64,000 nucleotides of DNA from Syncephalis plumigaleata. Its lineage: Eukaryota; Zoopagomycota; Zoopagomycetes; Zoopagales; Piptocephalidaceae. Positions 16,269-30,110 of this stretch are shown here, one piece after another; position 1 is the stretch's first letter, and each line of letters begins with the position of its first letter. The notes below the pieces were generated by a model. The model was not told where the DNA came from and made no database searches. It worked only from the letters and a program-made list of their open reading frames with translations. The position numbers were made by a program, and so were the translations under genes. Location: positions 186,001 to 250,000 of the forward strand of contig JAIXMF010000010.1 in assembly GCA_025201365.1 (NCBI GenBank). The letters are read 5' to 3'.

Positions 16269-17444
16269 GACAATATTCTAGATAATCATGCTCAGTTAGC
16301 TATGATGATTCCCACACACTCATGTATATTTGTTTCATGGTCATGGAAGATAAGCTAATAACACAACTTGTGCTCTATACTACAAGAGATAACCACCTCC
16401 ACCAGTGGTTATTGCAAGCATACGCGTATTATATTATATGCAGTATATGCAGTTCAACAATGAACCAAGTCTACTCTAAACTGTTGATCACCAAGCTTGG
16501 ATCCATAATAGCATATACTGTGATTGGTAATGTAGTTCTATACAATCTGGCTATTGCACTATAATACGCTTCTCTCCCCCTCAATCTAGTCGGTCGACAT
16601 ACTTTGGTTGCTGCATATGATTGTGCGTATATATGTGTGTATGTGTGCGACCATGATGTAATGCATACAGTAGCGAGCAGTTATCTTAAATACGCATACA
16701 CACGCGCTTTGACCTTTCTAGCACTGAGCAGCAACGGATAAACGCGTCACTAGCACAGTAGAGTAGAGCATACCCCGTACATGACGTTAAGCAGACCAGT
16801 ATAGAAGAACAACAAAAAAACCAAACTATTCACAGGGGGGTATACTGTGCTAACCCAAACGGTAATCCCTGCAAAGACCGAGGAGAGACATGCATACAGC
16901 CTATCTCGATAACCATAACCACTAAAAACACTACCAGTACTACTCACCTTAACTAACTAACTAGCAGATATACGTATTAGGGTAAACGGTGCTATTTAGT
17001 GTAGATAGCGTTGCCAGAATAATATCTACAGTCTACGACTGCACTCGAATGCAGAGCAGACGTGATTAACTAGTAGTATTTTGATAGAAGATAAGAGAGA
17101 GGAAGTAGGAAGCAGTAGTAGCAGCAGCAGAAGAAGAAGAAGAAGGAGAAGTCGATGCATTGGCTGACCGTGACGACGATTGTCCTGATGTCCGCGTGTG
17201 CCACACACACACACACACACACCACAAATACAATACTATGATGATATTGAAATCGACATTAACCATTTTAAAACTGTAAACTGTAAATCAAATACCCTCT
17301 CCCATTGTTGTATATCTTTGCCAACAACAACAACAACAAGCAGATGGCAATGCTATTGCGTTACTGCCATATTCATTCTTTCTACCTCTTGCAATATTGT
17401 TGTAACTGAACAATTACTATACTCGTTACTTTGTTATAGCAAAC
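16269..17444. other. Divergent intergenic region between SIN3 and the CDC26-like gene
   Basis: 1.2 kb without a recognisable gene. Short open frames (for example 16322-16564 and 16750-16947) show no family resemblance. It contains an AC microsatellite at 17201-17224, AGC/AAG-rich runs at about 17115-17145 and a CAA run at about 17321-17339. It probably carries the promoters of both flanking genes. A TATAG just before 17440 may end a 5' UTR intron of the downstream gene. Confidence 0.5.
17201..17224. repeat. AC dinucleotide microsatellite
   Basis: Uninterrupted AC/CA repeat of about eleven units in non-coding sequence. Confidence 0.9.
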
Positions 17445-17734
17445 ATGATACGACGACCACAAACTGTTGTGTCTATTGAGCAGAAAGATATTGATATTAT
17501 GAAAGCCTAAGAAAGGATCGATTACCGGGACAACCGTCGAATGTGGTCGATCAAACTACAGACAAATCTAGCGTTGCGAGTAAATCAGCAAAAGCATTGG
17601 AAACACCCGAGGCACCTGCTATAGCATTGATACAGTTCCAAGAAGAAGAGCGTCGTAAGAAGACGGTGCTGAAAGAATGGGTTATTATAAAGTGTTTACG
17701 TAATTTAAGCAGATTAGTATACAGCCAACCATAA
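17445..17734 (+). CDS. Probable Cdc26/Hcn1 subunit of the anaphase-promoting complex
   Basis: Cdc26 is a tiny APC/C subunit whose N-terminus inserts into Apc6/Cut9. The ATG at 17445 opens MIRRPQTVVSIEQKDID, close to the MLRRxPTxLELxxDDI start of Cdc26. That frame stops almost at once. One base off, near 17492-17494, the other frame continues YYESLRKDRLPGQ, which matches the family's FENIRKDL segment, and then runs to 17734 through an acidic/basic stretch (FQEEERRKKTVLKEW). A single missing base, probably one T of a TT pair, therefore separates two halves of one conserved protein. The C-terminus is not recognisable and may be spliced differently. Alternative: an unrelated pair of short frames. 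Confidence 0.5.
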
Positions 17735-18119
17735 TAGACCGTTATTTGTATAATTACTTCTTGTAACTACTTCATTCATATGAAATAAATAATAGCCATA
17801 ATATTGTAGCAGATAAATAGTTTGTCATATAGTCTACTCGTATTTATCGCGTATAAGTTGACTACATCATGGGAGTATAACTCTTGGATGACGTGGTCTT
17901 CATTCTTTCATCACATTTCTTTTGTTGTCACATCCACACACATCCACACGTTCATATTCATACACTCTTTCCTTCATCTAACTACTAACCCTTCATCGTG
18001 CGTTGATCTACTTGTTCCCTTTGTTCAAAGTATATTACGCAACCAACCTGAACTGATTCCTTTGTATTTCATCTGTTACTGATCATTCATCGTAGAAAGA
18101 GTATAGTACAGTTGACATC
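17735..18119. promoter_or_regulatory. Upstream region of RPT2
   Basis: 385 bp between two genes on the same strand, with pyrimidine-rich stretches at about 17900-17990. An open frame at 17822-18082 has no family resemblance. No PACE element (GGTGGCAAA, the yeast proteasome promoter box) was seen by eye. Confidence 0.35.
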
Positions 18120-20049
<1,930 letters not shown>

Positions 20050-20219
20050 TAAAGAGGCTATAATGGCCAGTATATTCATTTGTTTGGCTAATATCTCATT
20101 GACTATTTCTATGGTATCTCTAACTGCTATCATAAGAATAAACAATTTCATGATTATACTGTACTCTATTCAATAAGTAGAACTAGCTATTATTATTATT
20201 ATTATTATTATTATTGCTA

Positions 20220-20885
20220 CTAATCACTAGCTTCTCCTTCGCTATCACTATCATCATCATCATCATCATCATCTACAATATCTGCTGCACCCTATTGTTT
20301 ACTTGTTATTAGTTCAATAGCATATGCAACATACTGTGAATACTTACTAGACGCTGTGTCATACGAGCTTGTCGTAGCATTTGCTTAATTTCTTCATTGT
20401 CCACCAATTCCTCCGGTAAACGACCACTACCATCTCGTACACTTGGATTGGCACGCGCTTGAAGTAGGGCTGCAACACATTCTTTACGCGTGACATCAGT
20501 GATATGTGTCGATTTGCAACTATGAAGTAGGGCTGTTTCACGTTGTAGTAAATCGCGTAGTTCAATGGAAACACCAGGCACTTGTAGTAATGCCGTTAAA
20601 CACGCAGTAGCCCCAAATTCCGCTCTATTTATTACTATCATTAATACGATGAGTGTATCCTACTCTTACTTCACTTACGCATAAATCAATGCAGTGTTAC
20701 CGGCACCATCACGGGCATTGACGTCGAGGTCGGTGCCGGCCTCTTTAATAGCTTCATTTAACAGCTCAATGTTGTTTTGACGCGAGGCAGCAATTAAACG
20801 CTCAGCTAAACGTTACCACATAAGTTATACGCAATGGTGTTGTCTAGCCATCATACTCACTAGTACTGGCACCTTGAGAGGACAT
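20220..20885 (-). CDS. Small ankyrin-repeat protein (YGL242C-like)
   Basis: ATG at 20885 (MSSQGAST); exon 1 is about 25 nt, then ERLIAASRQNNIELLNEAIK. Ankyrin repeats follow: LDVNARDGAGNTALIYAAEF, GATACLTALLQVPGVSIELR, and RKECVAALLQARANPSVRDG with GRLPEELV. The C-terminus is a strongly acidic tail (DIVDDDDDDDSDSEGEASD) ending at the TAG at 20220. The layout (about 170 residues, two to three repeats, acidic tail) resembles the uncharacterised fungal YGL242C family. Convergent with RPT2; the stops are about 170 bp apart. Confidence 0.75.
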
Positions 20886-21249
20886 TCTTGTTAAGCAGGC
20901 AAGACAGTGAGTAAACGAGAGCGAGAGAGAGAGAGAGAGCAGTGAGATGGTAAGAGTGATGAAGCACAACAAAGTAAAGGATAAAGTGGACGTCATGCCA
21001 TGAATGGTGAATGTTCATCCAATTCTTATTCAAATGATCACATGAATTGGTCGTCTGTTGGCTTTTACTATCATTTACCTATTGTGTTTAGTTGCAATTG
21101 TAACATTGTTGTGTTTACACTGACATGATAGTAATAAAACAGTACACTAGAGACTGGATGTATTAGTGTTTAATTCATAGCAAGCTATGAAGTCTAAATG
21201 CGTTGTTTATTGATATTATATTTAGTTGTAACAAAGAGGCATTTGATTC
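20886..21249. other. Intergenic region, promoter of the ankyrin gene
   Basis: Contains a GA run at about 20919-20938 just upstream of the ankyrin gene. The rest is AT-rich with no coding frame. Confidence 0.5.
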
Positions 21250-21732
21250 TTACTTCAGATTTCTTTTTTTATCAGAGAATATTTGTGTAAAGAAATCCTT
21301 TTTCATATGATCTACCAGCGTATCGGCATAGTGCCGATTGTAATCTTCAAGCTTTGCAAAGCATGTAATGGCAACTGGATTAGGATTGCCTCTAAATTTG
21401 CCTATTGTTGAGCAGATGTTTCCAGTGCCATCGTTCATCCACGGTTCCATAACGGTAGTTTGTCGTAAGTCATCCAATGGATCCCTAGGCATGAGCTCCC
21501 CAGACATAATAGCGGCACAATCGATCTTTCCCTTCGATTGCGTAGAATGGCCTGGGGTCACGATCTGAGCAATTCGCTGGCCTAGAGACATGGGTGAACC
21601 GGGCCGTTGGCCTGGAGCCACGGGCTGAGCAGATTGCTGGCCTAATGGAACAACTATCGAGTCCACTCCGTTAGTTACGACCATGGCCATCATGGCGGCG
21701 GCGAGGAAAGCGAGAGTACTGTGGAGTTGCAT
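21250..21732 (-). CDS. Small secreted protein of unknown function with GQ-P repeats
   Basis: A single-exon frame of 160 codons. The N-terminus is a clear signal peptide (MQLHSTLAFLAAAMMAMVVT, cleavage likely near residue 20-25). Residues about 30-65 hold three imperfect 12-residue units built on LGQ-x-x-AQ-x-V-x-PG (LGQQSAQPVAPG, GQRPGSPMSLG, GQRIAQIVTPGH). The C-terminal 95 residues contain three Cys (DCAAI, NICSTI, ITCFAK) and a charged, Lys-rich end. No known domain was recognised. Codon use looks like a real gene and it is richer in G+C than its surroundings. It could be a surface or secreted effector-like protein; that is inference from size and leader only. Confidence 0.65.
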   Translation of the reverse strand: MQLHSTLAFLAAAMMAMVVTNGVDSIVVPLGQQSAQPVAPGQRPGSPMSLGQRIAQIVTPGHSTQSKGKIDCAAIMSGELMPRDPLDDLRQTTVMEPWMNDGTGNICSTIGKFRGNPNPVAITCFAKLEDYNRHYADTLVDHMKKDFFTQIFSDKKRNLK

Positions 21733-23464
21733 AGTGTTGATGTATCTAAGTGTGATAATCGGATCCTGTCGTCAAATCAAGTCAAGCTATGCGTTATAAA
21801 CTGAGTGAGCTGTATCAAAAGAGTGTGGAAGCTGTAAGTGATGATGATTCGGTATACACTAGTCGATGAATACCCGACTATTTATAGCGTGAGTTCGTAG
21901 TAGAAAAATGTAGTATACATGGGTCGTAGCTTGCACAAGAGATGTTTCACAACCTTGAGCGAACCATTTGGATTTCTTGTAACCGAGGAGGTGCCATGCG
22001 TTAACTGTTGATTCACGTATCAATATGGTGACTTCATATTAAAATGAGCGATGCTAACATATGAATTCGAAACCGTTATAATCATCGATAAAACTTGTTT
22101 GGCCGGAGACGGTGCACGTTTTCATGGTTTCGACGGATAAAATGGATAATCCATCAAGTTCCCCGTAGTTCCATAAACAGAGGATAGATTCTTTTCGAAA
22201 AGAAAAAAGTAATGTTACTTGTAGTTTTGAGATGCAACATTACTGCTTTCTTGTAAATGATTGTATATGTGTGGTATCGTTTACCGTGGATAACATTACG
22301 AACAAACAATGTCTACGATTGAATGTTCTCAGTATTGTCTATACAATTTGCTATATTGTCATTACCTCAAGGCGCAATCAATCATAAGCACTTCTTTAGA
22401 CGGGTGCGTGTTATCTTTTTCTCGATTGAGTATCATGTAATAGATGCTACCCCCCAATGTGTGTCCAATTCACTCCTCACTTGTTTATGTGACGTAACTT
22501 TTCGCGTTTTCGTTGTCTAAATAAGTCGAGTTATCGTGGTCCATCCGATAATGTTACAGATTGGTCGTGTTACCCACACGAGCTTAGGAGAGAGTGCTCT
22601 GGCTCTGTACGCTAGATTCGCGTGTGTATTATGAAACATCATTCAAGTCAACGTGTGTTTTCTTTTTCTTTTTTCCTTACTAGATCATTGCAATGATAAT
22701 TGTGTAGCTATTGCTAAATTGTCATGCCTGTTCGAATAGCAATGTAATATGTAAAAAAGTGCATGTTACATTGATTATCATGAGTTTTTAGCAGTATGTG
22801 TATTTCTACACATGTCCATAGTCATCATAACAATAATCATAATACATGAAACAATAATATGAGCAAGTACACATATAAAACTAGTATAGCGCGTTGATGA
22901 TCTCGTGCTAAGGAATACTATAGACGTTACCAATTATGAACACTTCTAACTTGATGGAGTATCGTTTTGAATCATCAACATGATGGAGCATAGAGTCTCC
23001 TGCTATATCCGATTATTTTACCGTTTCTTTCGTCGTATGAACTCATTGGCACTGGTCAAGTACTCTTTTTTTCTGTCTTGTAACATCGAAATATATTCCA
23101 CCGATCCTCGTGTGTATCATCGATAGGAGATGCACACCTTGTATCAACGTGGACTGCACTTCCAAGGCTGTAACTACGCGATAAGCAGACATGCAACGTA
23201 CAAATAAACTAGTACTTCAACAATGTTATATACACATGCAATAGTTGAGAATGATATAGTGATGATTTATTTTTTAAAAGGAACAAGTATAATAATGGAG
23301 GCCAACCATTACATGAATTAAAAGAGAGAGGGAGGGAGGGAGGAGAGGAGGTGGTGATGCGATCGTGCTTATTGGATAGATGGGAATGCCATCATCGCGT
23401 AAATCCAACGTTGTCGTCTTCTCTAGCATGTTTGCAAATAGACGACGCACGAGCTACATACTCC
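21733..23464. other. 1.7-kb gene-poor region upstream of the secreted-protein gene
   Basis: No supported gene. Two inverted repeats stand out: a perfect 9-bp arm pair (agtaatgtt / aacattact) at 22208-22244 and an 8-bp pair (caatgtaa / ttacattg) at 22740-22773. A purine-only stretch (GAGGGA repeats) lies at about 23321-23350, just past the 3' end of calnexin. A 65-codon open frame at 22323-22520 has no family resemblance. No tRNA was recognised. Confidence 0.5.
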
Positions 23465-25520
23465 TTAATTATCAGCCTTACGTGACTTCTTGCGACTGCG
23501 GCTCTTCTTCTTATTCTCATCCGATTCGTTGTCTTGATCCGAAGTGGATACTTCATTGTCGCTACTCTTGACCACCTTCTCCTTTACGGGTTTTGGACGA
23601 GTCTGTAGGATGTAAATGCATATTAATATCTATCTCTCTCAATCAATAAGTTACTTACCGGTTGGGAGGCGGATGACACAATGCTAAGAATGCCAAATGC
23701 CAATACGAATGCCACGGTAACTAGACCGGCTAGACCGGCTACCACAATGGGGTGCGAGGTGATTGCCTCTAAAAAGTCAACCTGAGCGTGCTCGTAGAAC
23801 GTTTGGAATTTGGTACGGAACTTTGTGATCAAGCCTTGAAGCGTCGATTCATCGTTGTCGGCATTATCCTCTGGCGTTGGTTCCGGCTCGTTCGCCTTGC
23901 GAATCTCTTCTTCGATCTTGTGCTTAACAGCCCAGGTCTCATCGGCGAATGCCTTGGCATCTTCAGCCGAGTGACCAAGATAGATGTTATCGAACAGAAT
24001 ATCATTTTGCATGGTCCATAATTCGAAACCGATAGCATCCTATATGGCAGCATTGTCATTATTACAATTATCATTAGTATAATAGATATGTGATCATGCA
24101 TGACTAATCTAGTCAGTAATAATTACCATCTTTTCAAAGTTGGACGGATGTTCATCGTTATAGTAGTCGGGATTGGCAATCTTACGTGGCTTCCATTTGC
24201 CCTTATAAGCTGGATTGTCAATCATGGGCGGGTACCATGGACCTTTGTAGTCGGGATTGGCAACTAATGGTGCCTTCCATTCACCGCAACCGGACACTTG
24301 CTCGCACTTTGGATTATTAATACTAGGTGCCACCCATTCGCCGTCCTCCTCGTCATCCCAGTCCTCTGGCTTCTCGGCATCAGGGTCGGGAATCGTTAGT
24401 GGCTCGTTGTCTAGCCAGTCCTCTGGTTTCTTAGCATTAGGATCGGGAATCTGATAGGGCGCATCCTCATCCCAGTCATCCGGCTTCTTCGCCTCGGGAT
24501 CTTCAATACGTTCCTCGTCCACCCAGTCCTCCGGCTTCTTATCATTAGGATCGTCGATCTCCTTTGGCGGGTTAACCGGTGGATCAAAGTCTTCCAATAG
24601 ACTACCACTTGACACCTTCTCGTTATTGATTAGAATTTCAAAGGTGTTGTCCGGTCTAGAATCATTCGTGTATATGATGATAACGGTTAGTCTACTGATA
24701 ATTTATGATTATCTCTAATGTTATCGTTCTATTTACCGGACAATCAATGTGTAGAGAACGGCATCCTTCGTAATACGTGCCATAGGTGTTGTTTTCAGAT
24801 GTTTCTCCTCGTATTCACCGGTCTTTGGATTCTTATGACGGAATATGAAGTGCACCTTGTTAGTGGCACCGCATTTGTCAGGTCCAAACATAATCGTGTA
24901 GGGCGTTTTATCGTCGAACTTTTCCGGATCGAACTTGCCATCCTCGCGATGCGTCAACAACTTGAGGTAAGCACCACCACACTCAATGGGATTCTGCATT
25001 TTAACTTCATATCTGATACCATCGTTATTACTACTACTACTACTACTACTATAAATGATACATCTGCTTCATCAACTTACTGCAAAACAAGCGTATTATC
25101 AGTGTTGTCGAACGGCTTTTCGAATTTAGACACAAGTGCGTGATGCTTGGCCACCGACTTTAACACGAGACCTTTGTCTCCTTTAATGGCGGGTAATTCC
25201 GTCGGTTCCTCCACTGCCCATTCACCGTCGAAACGGAACACGGTGGCCTCTTCACCATCGGCGACGTCCATTTGCTTCGTGGCCTTGCTATGTGCCCAGC
25301 GAGTCTTCCAGTCATCGGTGAATTGCTCAATGAATTCAGCGCTAATATTGGTCGGCTAAACACGAGTTAATATCCAGCAAATAAGCACGTAGTATTATTA
25401 CTATTATACTAGCAGTATCGCATATTTACTTACGCTAAAGTCTGGTCGTGGCACTTCAATTGCCTCCTTGGCAAATGCACCAGCCAGGAATAGAATAATC
25501 AATGCCGTACGCGATAACAT
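23465..25520 (-). CDS. CNE1: Calnexin, ER membrane lectin chaperone
   Basis: Folding chaperone for monoglucosylated glycoproteins. ATG at 25520 gives the signal peptide [17 protein letters not shown]. Lectin-domain motifs visible are [37 protein letters not shown] and [17 protein letters not shown]. The P-domain has four type-1 repeats ([48 protein letters not shown]) and four type-2 repeats ([54 protein letters not shown]). Then come the lectin return [18 protein letters not shown], a transmembrane helix ([20 protein letters not shown]) and a cytosolic tail with basic and acidic runs ([15 protein letters not shown]). Membrane anchoring separates it from calreticulin. About five exons, frame intact. 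Confidence 0.95.
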
Positions 25521-26932
25521 GGCTTCAATGTAAGTAAGAATAAACGAAAGAAATGCAATAAGGGTGAATTCCAATGACGTTGGTGTGGTATATTGACACA
25601 GGCCATCACATCTATTTCTACCTGGATAGAGGTGCGTATGCGTGTGTTGTGTTGTGTCGAATTCTGATTGGTGGAGAGTAATACAATATCGATTTGAATG
25701 GGCGACGCATGTACCATAGCATTATGATAATGATAATGAAGAAGAAGAAGAAGGGGTATTTAGTGACATGTACTCAATGATATTCGCATCTATTATCATC
25801 GTTTACTGTATTGACTACTAGAAATACAATGCTCAAGCGTGTTTAATGACTGTACATGTCTCGATTTGCGTATCTTTTGTAGAATGAGCTATTGGTACAT
25901 GTAGCGCTGTTGTTTACTATCGGATACCTGTATATGAATGTAGTACATACAAAATATGATGATGTAATTGGACAATGACACAGATAATTGACAGAGAAAT
26001 ATCCGACAGAATAGGCAAAGAGTGTAATAACAATAATAATGTTCGTTTACTACGAGTGTTCATAGGCATATATAACAGGAGTTTTTGTACAAACAATATA
26101 CGAAGGAAAGAATGTCGCTAGTTCGCCTGTCTACTCCTCTTCTCCTTTCCTATTGTTACGCTTGCCCGATAAGCTATTCATGTTAATTCACTCCCTTCAA
26201 CGCTGAACAATCAACGCTGTAGACTTGCGTGTTATTGGTTCATTTCCAGGTGATATTCTTTCAATTCTATTGCTTCCTACTTCTATATTCGTATGATCCA
26301 GTATGTATAATATCGACTAAATCACGAGCTTATTGTTTGCAAGTTCAATCTACTTGACGATGGAATAGGACGCAATTAAAACAATGAAATGCATTAAACT
26401 GGTTAGTGCAAATGATGATTGGATAGATACACAACACAGACCTATAGTAAACCATTTCGCTCATCAACAACATTTACTATTGCTATTGTTATAGTATTGT
26501 TATTGTGATTGTTGTTGTTAAACCGGTTAATGGCCAATTACTATTAGTCACAAGTCGTAAATCACATGTTGATGATGCATAGAAAATCAATTGCTCCAAA
26601 ATGTGAGCAAGTTATTGCAATGTATACGGAATAAATGTCACTATCGAGTAGCAGGTGACGTGTAATTCAATCTAGAGGAAAACAATCATGGTTCTAGAAC
26701 AAATAGGACACTATGCGAAATGATAGCCAGTCATACAGATACAGAATGTAACAAACGTGATATTCATGAGATATATCTAAAAACGAGGAATGCTATTTAT
26801 GTTATATTGATACTGATGGATGAATAGATAATCTAGCACATCCTACATTCGAGGTATCAAGTCGACCGTTATTGTTCTATTGTTCAGTATTTCTTTTTTC
26901 CTAAAGAGCCTTTGCAGCTATACACTCTTCTT

Positions 26933-26976
<44 letters not shown>

Positions 26977-27391
26977 ACTGCATTGCACTGCATTGCATGA
27001 CATTATTCTTGATGTTTCCCGTAGCTCAAAGCAATTGAACGATATTGCCATCTATCGCACATCGTTTGTTGCATCATTACGGTTCCACAACGGCAATAAA
27101 GGCCACTACTGTTATTGATCCGTTTTAGGCAGATATCCTGGACACACGACATATCATGGAGCAACCCTGAGCCATTTTTAAATAAACTTCCTCAAGCTCA
27201 TGATAGTGCTAATGTCTACTCGTGCTTCCTTGTGATTTTGTTTTATTTTTTGTTCGTTGTTGTAGTCGTTGTTTTTAGTTTCTCCATTTTATTACAACTT
27301 GATATTAAGAAATTGTCTATTGCTATCACTACTACTGCTAATACTTTAACTGTTAGTGTTGTAGTTATCCATTTTGATATTCAACTTCACT
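25521..27391. other. 1.9-kb divergent region between calnexin and desaturase A
   Basis: No supported gene. It contains a CT microsatellite at about 26937-26971 and AT-rich sequence. Long 5' control regions are usual for both calnexin (unfolded-protein response) and delta-9 desaturases (lipid and oxygen control). Near the calnexin start (25571-25584) sits CCAATGACGTTGG, an ACGT core between CCAAT and its complement. It is bZIP-like but not an exact UPRE or ERSE. Confidence 0.45.
26937..26971. repeat. CT dinucleotide microsatellite
   Basis: About 17 uninterrupted CT units, roughly 420 bp upstream of the desaturase A start. Confidence 0.95.
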
Positions 27392-28856
27392 ATGGCTACG
27401 GCTACACTCAATACTTCGGCCGCTGGCAGTGTTTCCGTGGACTATAAGAGTCTACGTTACCAATGGGTTAATGTGATATTCTTTACCGTTACAAGTATCA
27501 TGGCTATCTGCTCGATATTCATGATTCCAATGCAGTGAAAACAATCGTGTTTGCCTTTTCGCTATTCGTTCTAGGCTGTCTAAGTATTACTGCTGGTAAG
27601 AGACATTTCTCTCACTTTAATTTTGAACGAGAAACCTTACCTTAAGAATGATTGTGTAATGTTAACTGTTTCTTCTGCTTCTTCTTTTTCTTATTTATTT
27701 TGTATAGGATATCATCGTCATTGGTCGCATCGAGCCTACGAGGCTACATGGCCATTACGAATCTTCTTTGCTCTTGGTGGGGCAATTGCTTTTCAAGGCT
27801 CCGCTCTTTGGTGGTGTCGCCATCATCGTGCACATCATCGATGGACGGATAGCGAGCATGATCCGTACGGTGCACATAAGGGCTTATTTTGGTCGCATAT
27901 CGGCTGGTTACTTTACAAGGATGATCCTAAAAATGAAAAGGCACAAAAGAAAACGAAGCCACGTGTTTATGTCGATGATCTCGAGCAAGACCCTATTCTA
28001 GCGTGGCAGCACCGTAATTTCGTATGGCTCGCTCCTGTTATGTCATTCTTGTTTCCCACTCTAGTGGCCGGCTACTTCTGGGGTGACTGGATGGCAAGTA
28101 GAGCTTACTACACATTAGTTATCTATTATTAACGCTTACCATCATGATTAGGGTGGCTACTTCCACGCTGGTATCCTTCGTATGGCGGCAACACATCATG
28201 TCACCTTTTGTGTAAATAGCCTGGCTCATTATTTGGGAGAGACCGCCTATGAGGATGAACAAACACCGCGCGATCATTTTATTACAGCTTTAATTACATT
28301 CGGCGAGGGCTACCACAACTTCCACCATACTTTCCCGCGTGATTATCGTAATGCCGTTCGTTGGTGGCAGTATGATCCTACGAAATGGTTAATTTGGTCT
28401 TGCAGTAAAGTTGGTCTAGCTCATGGATTGCGCCGATTCCCGAGAATGAAGTGGTGAAGGCCCGCGTGATTATTGCAGCTAAACGATTGGAATCCGAGAA
28501 ACGTCAAGTGAACTGGGGCATGCAACGGTGCGATCTACCCAAATTCAGCTGGGATGAATGCAAGTACATATAGATGCAGTTATTACGTGTTTGTTTGTTT
28601 ATCTAACCTATTGTATATTATAGTCACTCGTGCGTGTGAGGATCCCAAGAACTGGTGGACCGTGATTGATGGCGAGGTGTACGATCTTGGCCCATTTGCC
28701 GATGAACATCCTGGTGGTATGGCGTTTATGCGATCGGCACGCGGTCGTGATGTCACCAGTGCCTTCAACGGCGGTGTACATCAACATCGTGGTGTAGCAC
28801 AACGTCTACTTGACTCACTTCGTATAGCGACGATTGTTAAGCCACAACCGCAGTAA
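27392..28856 (+). CDS. OLE1: Acyl-CoA delta-9 desaturase with fused cytochrome b5 (copy A)
   Basis: ER enzyme that makes oleate/palmitoleate from saturated acyl-CoA. Exons 27392-27595, 27708-28093, 28152-28559 and 28624-28856. The three His boxes are HRHWSH, HRAHH and HNFHH (in [14 protein letters not shown]), and the C-terminal cytochrome b5 domain has the heme motif HPGG plus a second heme His region (GGVHQHRG). Hydrophobic segments flank the boxes ([37 protein letters not shown]). Introns 2 and 3 begin with GCAAGT at 28094 and 28560, that is, GC-AG introns. Only this reading restores WDEFTRACEDP, matching WSEFQRECTDN in copy B. One base appears missing near 27537 and another near 28440. 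Paralogue of the gene at 39931-41293. Confidence 0.92.
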
Positions 28857-29010
28857 TAATATAACAATGATACAATAAAGAAATATCGTTATTTGTGAGT
28901 GTCATTAATGACTTTATTCAACAGATGTTAACAGAGGATGTGATTACGATGATGATGGATGCGACTGAAGATATGTAACGTGTACCTCTTCGTATAATCT
29001 TTCTTCTTTT

Positions 29011-29424
29011 TTAAATAACTTTCGGTGCCAATGCCACCACCTTAGGCCAGCCCTTCTCTCGTACTTCCGCGGACACAAGCCCAAGTACGCGTGTTCCAAG
29101 CGGCTGTCCACCTTTATCGACTAGTACGCAAGCGTTATCGTCGAACCGTACAATACGGCCATCAGGTCGTTGCAACTCCTTCTTCGTTCTAACAATGACG
29201 GCACGTCGGACATCGCCCTTACGTAGTTTCTGAGCATTTCCCGAGCTACTTGTACCGCCACTCGTTTTACTCGTTGCCTGACTGATTGGACGCGCTTGTC
29301 GGACTGCAACTACAATCTCGTCGCCGGTACGTGCAAATCGTGCATTGCGCAACACCTTGATGCACTCCACCAATACTGCACCCGAGTTGTCGATTACATT
29401 CAGCACGGATTTTAGTTGAATCAT
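29011..29424 (-). CDS. Mitochondrial large-subunit ribosomal protein uL14m
   Basis: Single exon of 137 codons. The start at 29424 (MIQLKSVLNVIDNSGA) matches the universal L14 start MIQxxTxLxVxDNSGA. The in-frame upstream codons (to 29502) include the end of the neighbouring transposon and are not part of the protein. Conserved segments: GDEIVVAVRQARP, KLRKGDVRRAVIVRTKKELQ, RPDGRIVRFDDNACVLVDKG and PLGTRVLGLVSAEVR. An insertion rich in Ser/Gly/Thr after ARPIS, and no match to the cytosolic uL14 form, support the mitochondrial (bacterial-type) protein. Convergent with desaturase A (154 bp between stops). The promoter lies almost entirely in the mobile element starting at 29485. Confidence 0.88.
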   Translation of the reverse strand: MIQLKSVLNVIDNSGAVLVECIKVLRNARFARTGDEIVVAVRQARPISQATSKTSGGTSSSGNAQKLRKGDVRRAVIVRTKKELQRPDGRIVRFDDNACVLVDKGGQPLGTRVLGLVSAEVREKGWPKVVALAPKVI

Positions 29425-29484
29425 ATTGTAAAAGGAAGAAAGGTCAAAGAAGGCGATTTTCCATTTTGCGTGTCTTTTTTTGTA

Positions 29485-29519
29485 CAGGCTTTTTCCATCC
29501 AATTTGCGCAGTTAGCCTT
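29485..29519. repeat. Left terminal inverted repeat of TIR element copy 1
   Basis: Pairs with 34922-34956 in inverted orientation with a few mismatches. The shared core is TTTTTCCATCCAATT, followed by a GCGCA-like block. Confidence 0.85.
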
Positions 29520-30110
29520 TTGTCTTTACGAATAAATAATCATTAACACTTACAACTACCCTGTATTTTGGGGTGTAGGATAGCGATAACTATCACGGAT
29601 GAATTGTTTTTTGTTGTTTGGTTCCTCGATGTCCTTGTCCTTCTGCTCTTGAATGATTGGAAGCAACGACACTTGGATGAGGGTGTGTTGGAACATTGGT
29701 TCCACTAGGAAGGCATTTGGTGATTTGAATGAAGTCCAGACGAGCAACCATAACCCCGATTCCACAAACGATACTCGAATCCTTTAACTTGCATGTCCTC
29801 TTAATCATTGTTTCGATGTGTGCATCTAATAGAATAATGAGTTAGTATACTGTAATAAATATCAAAGCGTAATAAGGTATACTTACCGTAAGGGATCATG
29901 ACAAGTAGTAGGACACTTTCTCATTGATAGTGTGGGAGCTATGGTTGCTCGATTTGCTCAAGCACAATGTGTACGCGATATACAATAAGGTAGTGTGAGT
30001 AGAGTGTAATAGGGACGATTGAACTGGAAGGTGAAGATAAGTTTATTCAATTCGTACAAAATAGGACCCATATTTATAGTGGATAATGTAACAATATTCA
30101 ATATTGAAAC

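Noticed and set aside
17822-18082. 86-codon plus-strand open frame before RPT2
   Set aside because: No family resemblance, Ser/Thr/Phe-rich from pyrimidine-rich DNA, and it overlaps the RPT2 promoter.
25571-25584. Unfolded-protein-response element upstream of calnexin
   Set aside because: The ACGT core with CCAAT is suggestive, but it matches neither the ERSE (CCAAT-N9-CCACG) nor a UPRE closely enough to call.
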